Origin: an uncultured Collinsella sp.
GTDB lineage: Bacteria; Actinomycetota; Coriobacteriia; Coriobacteriales; Coriobacteriaceae
Reading direction: 5' to 3'
NCBI GenBank assembly: GCA_900544095.1
Contig: UQTV01000004.1
Span: 135,659-199,658 of the forward strand
DNA: 64,000 nucleotides
Shown piece by piece: positions 8,826 through 15,821 of the stretch. A model generated the notes under the pieces. That model searched no databases and had not been told where the DNA came from. It saw only the letters and a list, made by a program, of their open reading frames with translations. The position numbers and the translations under genes were made by a program. Every line of letters starts with the position of its first letter. Within the stretch, counting starts at the first letter, position 1.

Positions 8826-9134
8826 GTGGTTGCTTTCTCTCGCGTTTGTCCGCCATCCATTATGGCGTAGCGGCGGCGCGGGGTGCTAGCGCGCGGGAAA
8901 ATGCAGGAAATGGGCGTTCTGCCCAGCCGTTTGGTGCAGTAGCCAGCTAAGTGAGTAGACTTTTTGCGATATCGCGAGCACATGGCTTTTGCGCAAGGGC
9001 TCTACCTGCGGTTTTAGTTTTCGCTATGCGGGTTGTGCTTGGCTATTGCTAAATAGTCTACTCACTTAGGTTTGAGGACCGTTCGCTGGCGCTTATTTGC
9101 GCTTGTTTGCCGATGCCGCGACCATCAGAAGCCC
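8826..9134. other. Intergenic region between helicase and trmB
   Basis: The 309 nt upstream of the helicase contain its promoter and a 123-nt element bounded by perfect inverted repeats (listed separately). Apart from that element I see no open frame with a ribosome-binding site and no clear terminator for trmB. Confidence 0.5.
8947..9069. repeat. 123-bp element with perfect 15-bp terminal inverted repeats
   Basis: CTAAGTGAGTAGACT at 8947-8961 is exactly complementary to AGTCTACTCACTTAG at 9055-9069. The 93 nt between are non-coding, T-rich near the arms and include the palindrome GCGATATCGC (8966-8975). The arrangement is that of a miniature inverted-repeat element or of a transcribed stem-loop; no flanking target duplication is obvious. 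It lies upstream of the helicase start. Confidence 0.6.
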
Positions 9135-9974
9135 CTAGGACTCCTGCGGTAAGCGCTTCTTGCCCTTGCGGGCGCGGTTTTTAAAGTTCTCGACGGCTTC
9201 TTCCATGCCCAGAGGCACATAGGTGAGCTCATCGAGGTTATCGGGCAGGTAGCAGGCAAGACTTTGCTCCTGCATGTGACCCGCCGTGAGCACATCGTCA
9301 CTGGGATGTGCGCCGGGTGTGGCGCAAATGCCATAGACGACGGCACCCATCTCGCGCGTGCGGCGCTCGTATTCGGTCTCGGGATGCTCGGGATGGTCGC
9401 GGCGGACGTCGTCACTTACCCAAAGCGTGTCGTAGCCGGCCGCGGCAAACTGCCCCAGGGCGTAGTCGCGCAGTGGCTTACTGTCGGTGCGCAGCGTGAC
9501 GGTAGCGCCGGCTGCAAAGAGCGGACGGTACAGCATTAGGTGGTCGACATGGACGAGTCGTTTTTTGGCGTACTTGGCCTTGGGCTGCGGCGTGGGAAAG
9601 TTGATGGTTATGGCGTCGAGCTCGCCTGCGGCAAACAGCTGCGGCAGCGATGCGGCACCTCGGGGCAGGACGAGTGCGTTGGACAGCTCCTGCTCGCAGA
9701 TTTTCTGCGCGGCATAGGCGATGCAGATGGGCTCCTGGTCCATGCCGATAAAGAGGGCGTTTGGCTCGTGGGCCGCGCGCTCTACAAGGTACGTTCCCTT
9801 GCCACAACCAAGATCCAGGTGAAGGTGTTCGAAAGGCTTGCTGCCAGCCGGCGCGCAGGCTTCGCGCCAATTCCCGGCATAAGGCTCGGGGTTCGTCTCA
9901 ATCGCATTGGTGTAGCGCTCCAGGCGCTCCTCGAGCACAAAGTTCTTAGGGGTGCGAACGTGGACGGCTCCCAT
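9135..9974 (-). CDS. trmB: tRNA (guanine-N7)-methyltransferase, divergent
   Basis: A 279-aa class I SAM methyltransferase of the TrmB family, expected to methylate G46 of tRNA. The SAM-binding motif DLGCGKG lies near residue 51. The family signature normally reads FxDPWPKxRHxKRR; here it is NFPTPQPKAKYAKKR (near 126-140), with the Asp-Pro-Trp core replaced by Thr-Pro-Gln and the Arg-His pair by Lys-Tyr. Downstream YERRTREMG takes the place of the usual T.YE segment. AAGGAG lies 5 nt before the ATG. The overall layout favours TrmB, but the substituted catalytic/binding core means activity or position specificity may differ. Confidence 0.72.
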   Translation of the reverse strand: MGAVHVRTPKNFVLEERLERYTNAIETNPEPYAGNWREACAPAGSKPFEHLHLDLGCGKGTYLVERAAHEPNALFIGMDQEPICIAYAAQKICEQELSNALVLPRGAASLPQLFAAGELDAITINFPTPQPKAKYAKKRLVHVDHLMLYRPLFAAGATVTLRTDSKPLRDYALGQFAAAGYDTLWVSDDVRRDHPEHPETEYERRTREMGAVVYGICATPGAHPSDDVLTAGHMQEQSLACYLPDNLDELTYVPLGMEEAVENFKNRARKGKKRLPQES

Positions 9975-10092
9975 GAGGCTCCTTGGTTATACGTATGGAA
10001 CGTATGGCTGCACGCTCCGTCAATGGGTTGAAAAAGGGTGGGCATAGTTTGCCCGAAAGATGCGGCGCGGCTCGGCGGCGAGTCGTCGATGC

Positions 10093-10965
10093 CTACAGAC
10101 GCTTGAGGATCACATAGCGGTTGAGCTCGCCGCTGCGACCGTCGGCATGGAAACGCTCAAGCTCGCGCACGGGGACCTCGCCGCTCTTGTAGAACGTACG
10201 GACGCCGCGCACCAGGTCGGTGATCTGCTGATCGTCAAAGTGATGACAATAGCGGTAGGCATGGCGGTCGTTTTGCCAGCCGATGAGGTGGTCGCCGGCT
10301 TCGAACTGCGCGGAATCGTAACCCTCAAACGGCGGGGTGAGCTCGGCGCGGGCTTCGGCGCGAACGGCCTTGCGCGCCATGCGCTCGTCGTTCATAAACT
10401 CCCAAAAGCTGATAGCGATGATGCCACCCGGGCGCGTTTGGCGCACCAGGGCGTCGAGCACACGCACACGGTATTCGCACGACGGCACGTGGTGCATAAA
10501 GCCAAAGCAGACCGAGATATCGGCGAGCGGGGCATCGAAAAGCACATCGGGCGTCTCGGCGGGGTTGAGCTTCATGAGGGCATCGAGCACGTCGAGTTCC
10601 TGGAAGTGCAGGTTGGGAATGCGCAGGGCGTGGCCATGGGCATCGATGGCCAGGTCTTGGCACGAGTCGACACCATAGAACTCAAACGGGCAGCTGGCAT
10701 CTGCCGAGGGGTTTGTGCCGTCGATGCCTTTGGCGGCAAGTGCGCCGCCGGCGGCAAAGTTCTCGAATCGCATATTGCCGCAGGCAAGATCGAAGACGCG
10801 GACAGGATGCTCGATCGTGGCCGCATCGAGCTGCTCGAGCGCGATGTCCATGGTGCGCACCCAGCCGGGCCACGGGGCCTGGCGCGTATCGGAAAAGGAG
10901 GCGGAGTGCTCGCGATAGAACGTATTGTTGAGCTGGATGAGCGATGAGGCGAAATCGCGGTTCAC
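10093..10965 (-). CDS. Class I SAM-dependent methyltransferase
   Basis: A 290-aa protein with a Rossmann methyltransferase core: VFDLACGNMRFENFA is motif I near residue 55, FYGVDSC is the acidic-loop strand, and GIIAISFWEFMND the post-motif strand. The substrate is unknown. I place the start at GTG 10965, because GGAGGGAG lies 9 nt upstream on the coding strand; the frame stays open to 11100 but no other start has comparable spacing. It is preceded by the divergent XRE regulator and lies about 120 nt upstream of trmB on the same strand, so the two could share a transcript. Confidence 0.7.
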   Translation of the reverse strand: MNRDFASSLIQLNNTFYREHSASFSDTRQAPWPGWVRTMDIALEQLDAATIEHPVRVFDLACGNMRFENFAAGGALAAKGIDGTNPSADASCPFEFYGVDSCQDLAIDAHGHALRIPNLHFQELDVLDALMKLNPAETPDVLFDAPLADISVCFGFMHHVPSCEYRVRVLDALVRQTRPGGIIAISFWEFMNDERMARKAVRAEARAELTPPFEGYDSAQFEAGDHLIGWQNDRHAYRYCHHFDDQQITDLVRGVRTFYKSGEVPVRELERFHADGRSGELNRYVILKRL

Positions 10966-11231
10966 GGCGCGGAACTCCCTCCGTTGGCGGTGCGGAATAA
11001 ACAGTACGACCATACTACCGTTAACGCCGCAACGGGGACAACCGAGCTGTGGGTCATTGCTTTGTTTGGACACATTTCCGCAGCTCATATGTGCCCGCAA
11101 CCGCCGGTTGTCAAAAATCTCACTAGAATAGGTGGCATGCTTTTGGCGGTGGCGGATAGATTTTTAACTGTGCAAGGCGCCTTAAGAAAAAATCGGTCCG
11201 GCGGCACGGCTGGCATCACATAGGAGGAACC
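10966..11231. promoter_or_regulatory. Divergent region between methyltransferase and XRE regulator
   Basis: About 266 nt that must contain promoters in both directions. The stretch 11110-11200 is the most AT-rich, with TTGTCA near 11108 and a TAGAAT at about 11124, but their spacing is not canonical. AGGAGG stands 4 nt before the XRE start codon at 11232. Confidence 0.3.
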
Positions 11232-11948
11232 ATGAATGTAGAAACTGCGCAGCGGCTCGCCGACCTTCGTCGCAGCAAGGGTTTTAGCCAAGAAGGGCTG
11301 GCGCGAAAGCTGGGGCTGTCGCGCCAGGCGGTCAGTAAATGGGAGCGCGCGGAGAGCTCGCCCGATACCGAGAACCTGATCTCGCTCGCAAAACTCTATG
11401 GCGTGAGCTTGGACGAGCTCCTCAATCCGAGTGACGAGATCGAGGACGATATCGAGTTTGAGAACGAGGACCGCGCCCGTCAGCGCGAGGCCGAGGCGGC
11501 GGAGCGCGCCCGTACCCATGAGGCGGCGGCACGTGCTACCGAGGCGGCAACGCAGGCGAGTGATGCTGCGGCCAAGGCGGCGCAAGCGGCAAGCTGGAGT
11601 GCACAGGCCGCCAATGCCGCTACGGCGCAGGCGACGAGTGGCGGTGCGGTTGGCTCGACTCCGGTGAAGGGCCCGTTCCAGTCGTTCCCGTATTGGGCTG
11701 TGTGTTGGCTGCTGTTCTTTTTGCTGATGTTCCTGTTTGGTGCCGGCCCCTTTGCCGCGCTGATCTTCTTTACGATTCCCATCTATCACTGGGTGGCGCG
11801 TGCACTCGATGGTGATTGGGCGCGCGGGGATATTCAGGTTGGTTCGGCACCGGTGACGGCTAGGGCTCGGAATGTTTCCGCTTCGGTTGATACTGACGTG
11901 GCTACCGCGACTACCGCTGAGCCGATTGCCAAAGAGGGTGATGAATGA
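11232..11948 (+). CDS. XRE-family regulator with membrane segment
   Basis: A 238-aa protein. Residues about 8-62 are a Cro/CI helix-turn-helix (QEGLARKLGLSRQAVSKWE). Residues 75-140 are an Ala/Glu-rich helix, probably coiled coil. Residues about 155-190 hold one or two hydrophobic transmembrane segments, so the DNA-binding domain would be tethered to the membrane. AGGAGG precedes the ATG. It overlaps the next gene by 4 nt (ATGA), a sign of translational coupling, so the two products probably work together, the second perhaps sensing the cell surface for the first. Confidence 0.82.
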   Translation: MNVETAQRLADLRRSKGFSQEGLARKLGLSRQAVSKWERAESSPDTENLISLAKLYGVSLDELLNPSDEIEDDIEFENEDRARQREAEAAERARTHEAAARATEAATQASDAAAKAAQAASWSAQAANAATAQATSGGAVGSTPVKGPFQSFPYWAVCWLLFFLLMFLFGAGPFAALIFFTIPIYHWVARALDGDWARGDIQVGSAPVTARARNVSASVDTDVATATTAEPIAKEGDE

Positions 11949-12844
11949 TGAAGCTTTCACATGAATCCAAGGTGCGCTTGGGCGTTGGCATCGGAGCGTT
12001 TGTGCTCATCATTGGGCTTGTCTTTGGCATTTCGCGGCTATTGGCTCATTCCGATATGGTGCGTACGACCGGTATTCTATCTGGCAATTTGTCTGATTTT
12101 GACGATATGTTTGACGACGATGATCTCTTGGATAGCGGTAACTATTCCGTTCGGCCTCAGCAGCTTTCGAGCACGACTTTTGATGCCGATGAGTTCCGCT
12201 ACCTCGATTTCGATATCAATGCGGCTTCGGTGGACGTCAAGGTTGTTGATGGCAACAAGGCTCGCGTTATCGAGCGGGGGCGCGTTGCCGAGGGTATGGA
12301 TGCCTCCAAGGCTGCGACGCAAAACATCGCATCCGTCGAGGACTCGACGCTCAAGGTTTCCCAGTTTGGAAGTGACGACGGCAAGGCAATCGATCGCTCA
12401 GTTACGGTCGAGCTGCCGCGCCGTGTTGCCGAACATCTGAAGGGAGTCAACGCGCACGTGGGCTCGGGTGATCTGCGGATTGTCGGTGTCATCTGTGATG
12501 GTTTCGACCTTTTCCTGGGTGCGGGAGATGTAGAGTTTACGGGCAGCGTGACTGATGCGCTCAGCGCTGAGGTCGGTTCGGGCGATGTGACGTTCGAGCT
12601 CTTCCAGGCCCCCGCGAAGTCGATGGACGTAAGCGTGGGCTCGGGCGATGTGGAGATGACGGTTCCGAACTCGACGGGCTTTAAGGCGAGCCTCACCTTG
12701 GGAAGCGGCGACTTCGAGAGCGATTTCCTTCCGCTTGGCTACGACGGCGAGACCATATTGAATTCTGAATTCGACAATGGCGATAAGTCTGCCACGTATC
12801 GTTTTGAGGTCGGTTCGGGCGACATGTCGTTTGATTCGGAGTGA
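11945..12844 (+). CDS. DUF4097-type membrane-anchored beta-repeat protein
   Basis: A 299-aa protein with one N-terminal transmembrane segment (about residues 11-33), an acidic linker and an extracytoplasmic repeat domain. The repeat is marked by six copies of (V/L)GSGD or GAGD, encoded near 12459, 12514, 12571, 12634, 12697 and 12811, the ladder pattern of DUF4097 putative adhesin/beta-helix domains. DUF4097 genes often sit next to PspC, XRE or PadR regulators and are thought to act in envelope-stress or surface signalling. Translation may begin at the first or second of two adjacent ATGs (11945 or 11948). A hairpin follows at 12889. Confidence 0.75.
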   Translation: MMKLSHESKVRLGVGIGAFVLIIGLVFGISRLLAHSDMVRTTGILSGNLSDFDDMFDDDDLLDSGNYSVRPQQLSSTTFDADEFRYLDFDINAASVDVKVVDGNKARVIERGRVAEGMDASKAATQNIASVEDSTLKVSQFGSDDGKAIDRSVTVELPRRVAEHLKGVNAHVGSGDLRIVGVICDGFDLFLGAGDVEFTGSVTDALSAEVGSGDVTFELFQAPAKSMDVSVGSGDVEMTVPNSTGFKASLTLGSGDFESDFLPLGYDGETILNSEFDNGDKSATYRFEVGSGDMSFDSE

Positions 12845-12888
12845 CAGCGGTTTTCGGAGATCGGTACATATAGGCATGCTCTTTGATG

Positions 12889-12922
12889 AAGGCGCCGGGG
12901 CCGTGACGGGCTCCGGCGCCTT
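12889..12922 (+). terminator. Hairpin between DUF4097 gene and Elp3-like gene
   Basis: AAGGCGCCGG (12889-12898) pairs with CCGGCGCCTT (12913-12922) and is followed by TTGCCTTT. It looks like an intrinsic terminator for the XRE/DUF4097 operon. It ends only 18 nt before the next start codon, so it must also lie in, or abut, the leader of the Elp3-like gene. Confidence 0.6.
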
Positions 12923-12940
12923 TGCCTTTACAATGGAGGC

Positions 12941-14845
12941 ATGGAACAGATTATCTTGAACATACTTAAAGCCCTGCGTCGCGGCGAGACCGTAGACGAC
13001 AAGACGCTCGTCAAACTGATACACGCCGAGGCGCGCCGTGAGGGTGCCGACAAGCGCGATCTGGCCAAGCGCCGTCTGCTGCCGTTCTACCAGCGGGTTA
13101 AACGTGAGGAGCCGGCTCGTTGGGCTGGGTGGAATGTCGATGCCGAGCTGGAGCGTCAACTGCTGCAGGTGTTGCGCATGAAGCCGCGCCGCACGGCTTC
13201 GGGCGTGGCGACCATTACCGTCATCACCAAGCCCTGGCCGTGCTCGGGCGATTGCCTGTTTTGCCCCAACGACCTGCGCATGCCCAAGAGCTATCTGCAC
13301 GCTGAACCGGCGTGCGCCCGTGCGGAGCAAAATTGCTTCGACCCGTATCTGCAGGTGAGCGCTCGCCTGACCGCACTTTCGCAGATGGGACATGCGACCG
13401 ATAAGATTGAGCTCATCGTGCTCGGCGGTACCTGGAGCGACTATCCGCAAGGCTATCAGACGTGGTTTATGTCGGAGCTCTTCCGCGCGCTCAATGACGA
13501 TGCCGTGGCCGGCGTGGCGGCCAACCCCATGTTGGCGCGTCCGGGTATCAGCCGTGCCGAGGCGGGGCGCCTGCTCGATGACGCTCCCGACGATGCCCTG
13601 CCGCCGGTAGTGGCGGAGCGTCGCGAGCGCTATAGGGCTGCCGGCATTGCGACCGATGAGGCTGAGCTTGCTGCCGGCGTTGCCGGCGAGCAGGGGCGTG
13701 TGGATGCTGCCGTGGGTGGCTATAACCGCGCGGTGCGTCGCCTATATGGCCCCGGTACGCCTTGGGGCGAGGTCGCCGAGTGGCAGACGGCGACGATGGA
13801 GGAGCTTGAGCGGCAGCAACGCATCAACGAGACGGCGAAGCATCGTGTGGTGGGGCTCGTTATCGAGACGCGCCCCGATGCTGTGACACCGCAGGCGCTC
13901 ACACTCATCCGCCGTCTGGGCTGCACCAAGATCCAGATGGGCATCCAGAGCCTCGACCAGCACCTGCTCGATATCAACGAGCGTCGCATTTCGGTGGCGC
14001 AGATCGAGCGGGCGTTTTCGCTTGCACGCCTGTTTGGCTTTAAGATCCATGCGCATTTTATGCTCAACTTGCTGGGCGCCACGCCCGAGGGGGACAAACG
14101 CGACTACGAGCGCTTTATGACCGAGGGCGCTTTTATGCCCGACGAGGTCAAGGTCTACCCGTGCGCGCTCATCGAGGGCTCGCGTTTGGTGAGCTGTTAC
14201 GAGCGTGGCAAGTGGCGCCCCTATACCGAGGAGGAGCTGCTCGACGTGCTGGCCGATGACATCGTGGTGACGCCATCGTTCTGCCGTATCAGCCGCATGA
14301 TTCGCGACTTTAGCTCCGACGACATTATGGTGGGCAACAAGAAGCCCAACCTGCGCCAGCTCGTCGAGAACCGCTTGGCGGCTCGTGGAGAAGGCGCGAC
14401 GGTGCGCGAGATCCGCTATCGCGAGATCAGCACCGCGGGCGCCGACCTGGACGAACTGTCTCTTGATGAGGTCGCTTACGAGACGCCGGTGACGCGCGAG
14501 CGCTTTTTGCAGTGGGTGACGCCGCGGGGCAAGATCGCGGGCTTTTTGCGTCTGTCCCTGCCCGATCGCGCCTTTGTCACCGCACATGCAGACGAGTTGC
14601 CGACGACGCCGGACGAGGCGATGATTCGCGAGGTGCACGTGTATGGCATGGCGGCACGCGTGGGCGACCAGGGACAGGCGGCGCAGCATCACGGGTTGGG
14701 GCGTTTGCTCGTAGAGCGTGCGTGCGAGATTGCCCGGGATGCGGGTTATGCGCGTATCAACGTGATTAGCGCGATCGGTACGCGCGAGTACTATCGCCAT
14801 TTGGGTTTCTACGACCACGGACTCTATCTGCAAAAGGAGCTCTAA
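12941..14845 (+). CDS. Elp3-like radical SAM/GNAT tRNA-modifying enzyme
   Basis: A 634-aa homologue of Elongator subunit Elp3, predicted to carry out acetyl-CoA-dependent carboxymethyl modification of wobble uridine in tRNA. The N-terminal region holds the radical SAM cysteines in PCSGDCLFCPND (near residues 100-109). The middle contains the Elp3 signature text VVGLVIETRPD and KIQMGIQSLD. The C-terminal about 70 residues are a GNAT acetyltransferase with QHHGLGRLL as the acetyl-CoA loop and GTREYYRHLGF. GGAGG lies only 1 nt before the ATG, an abnormal spacing; a leaderless transcript or a nearby alternative start is possible. The next gene starts immediately after the stop. Confidence 0.87.
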   Translation: MEQIILNILKALRRGETVDDKTLVKLIHAEARREGADKRDLAKRRLLPFYQRVKREEPARWAGWNVDAELERQLLQVLRMKPRRTASGVATITVITKPWPCSGDCLFCPNDLRMPKSYLHAEPACARAEQNCFDPYLQVSARLTALSQMGHATDKIELIVLGGTWSDYPQGYQTWFMSELFRALNDDAVAGVAANPMLARPGISRAEAGRLLDDAPDDALPPVVAERRERYRAAGIATDEAELAAGVAGEQGRVDAAVGGYNRAVRRLYGPGTPWGEVAEWQTATMEELERQQRINETAKHRVVGLVIETRPDAVTPQALTLIRRLGCTKIQMGIQSLDQHLLDINERRISVAQIERAFSLARLFGFKIHAHFMLNLLGATPEGDKRDYERFMTEGAFMPDEVKVYPCALIEGSRLVSCYERGKWRPYTEEELLDVLADDIVVTPSFCRISRMIRDFSSDDIMVGNKKPNLRQLVENRLAARGEGATVREIRYREISTAGADLDELSLDEVAYETPVTRERFLQWVTPRGKIAGFLRLSLPDRAFVTAHADELPTTPDEAMIREVHVYGMAARVGDQGQAAQHHGLGRLLVERACEIARDAGYARINVISAIGTREYYRHLGFYDHGLYLQKEL

Positions 14846-15721
14846 ATGAACAAGCCGAGTGTTTCTGCCGGCGTCGTTGCCGGCGTTGCTCTGGGAGCCG
14901 CGGCGCTTGGTGCGGCCGCTGTCGCTGTTCGTGCTGTCTGTCTGCAGGTTGCGCGAACCCGCAATGGGTTGGCGCGTGTGAAACGCGTGCGCGATGAGGG
15001 CGGCGATGAGATTCGGGTGTTGGTGCAAGGCGGAGTCTACCAAAGCGCAAGCTACGTTGGCGAGCGTTGGGCAGAGCCCGTCTTTGCGTACTATCGTGCG
15101 TTTGACGACGTGTTTGAGGCCGAGCGCGCAATGCATGACGCCTATGGTCACGGTATCGACCGCATGCTCATGCTGGGCGGCGGCGGGTTTGCCTATCCCA
15201 AGTTTGCGCTGATGTCGCACGAGAGCTTGCGCATGGACGTCATTGAGTACGATGCCGAGATTACGCGCCTGGCGCGCCGTTGGTTCTACCTGGACGAGCT
15301 GGAGCGCACGGTGGGCGATCGCCTGCGAGTGATTACCGCTGAGGCTCGCTCGTATCTGGGCGTGACGAGCGCGGGTCATCGTCGCTACGATGTGGTCGTG
15401 AGCGATTGCTTTGGCGGTGCCGAGCCCGTACGCGAGCTGGCGACGGTTGAGGCATTGCGTTTAGTGCGGGGCAGCCTGAACCCCGGGGGTATCTACGTGG
15501 CCAATATCGTGAGCGCAAACGAGGGGAGCGATGTGACGTTCCTGCGCGATTGCGCTGCCACGGCACTCGAGGTATTCGCCCACGCCTGGGTGGTCCCATG
15601 TGGCGATGCGGAGTTTGGCGGCGAAGAGAATTACCTGCTCATCGCCAGCGACGGCGACTACGCCTTTGCCGAAGCCGTGCCTTTCAATGCCGACTTCCTC
15701 GGCACCGCTCTCCACGACTAG
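14846..15721 (+). CDS. Membrane-anchored spermidine-synthase-like protein
   Basis: A 291-aa protein with an Ala/Gly/Val-rich N-terminal transmembrane anchor (residues about 8-30) and a Rossmann SAM-binding domain of the polyamine synthase type: MLMLGGGGFAYPKF near 108-121, DVIEYDAEI near 131, and VVVSDCFGG near 183 where true spermidine synthases have the catalytic D-Y/x-T-D region. Polyamine synthesis is uncertain because bacterial proteins of this group often act as methyltransferase-like proteins of unknown substrate. Its ATG follows the Elp3-like stop codon directly, with GGAG inside the preceding gene, so the two are co-translated. Confidence 0.68.
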   Translation: MNKPSVSAGVVAGVALGAAALGAAAVAVRAVCLQVARTRNGLARVKRVRDEGGDEIRVLVQGGVYQSASYVGERWAEPVFAYYRAFDDVFEAERAMHDAYGHGIDRMLMLGGGGFAYPKFALMSHESLRMDVIEYDAEITRLARRWFYLDELERTVGDRLRVITAEARSYLGVTSAGHRRYDVVVSDCFGGAEPVRELATVEALRLVRGSLNPGGIYVANIVSANEGSDVTFLRDCAATALEVFAHAWVVPCGDAEFGGEENYLLIASDGDYAFAEAVPFNADFLGTALHD

Positions 15722-15752
15722 CGCGTCTCCCTGCGACCAATCTGTTTATGAA

Positions 15753-15803
15753 GGGGCTTCTTTAGCTACTTCTTGGTTATGCCAAAGTAGCTCAACAAGC
15801 CCC
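15753..15803. terminator. Nested hairpin between convergent genes
   Basis: An outer stem GGGGCTT/AAGCCCC (15753-15759 with 15797-15803) encloses an inner stem AGCTACTT/AAGTAGCT (15764-15771 with 15785-15792). It lies between the plus-strand spermidine-synthase-like gene and the minus-strand Lhr-like helicase and is the only candidate terminator for either. CAAAAAG follows on the plus side, which would give a U-tract in the minus direction only upstream of the stem, so termination strength is uncertain. Confidence 0.5.
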
Positions 15804-15821
15804 GTCCCAAAAAGACTGGTC

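Noticed and set aside
13742..15379. A 545-codon minus-strand frame opposite the Elp3-like gene
   Set aside because: Antisense shadow; both plus-strand genes beneath it have strong family motifs.
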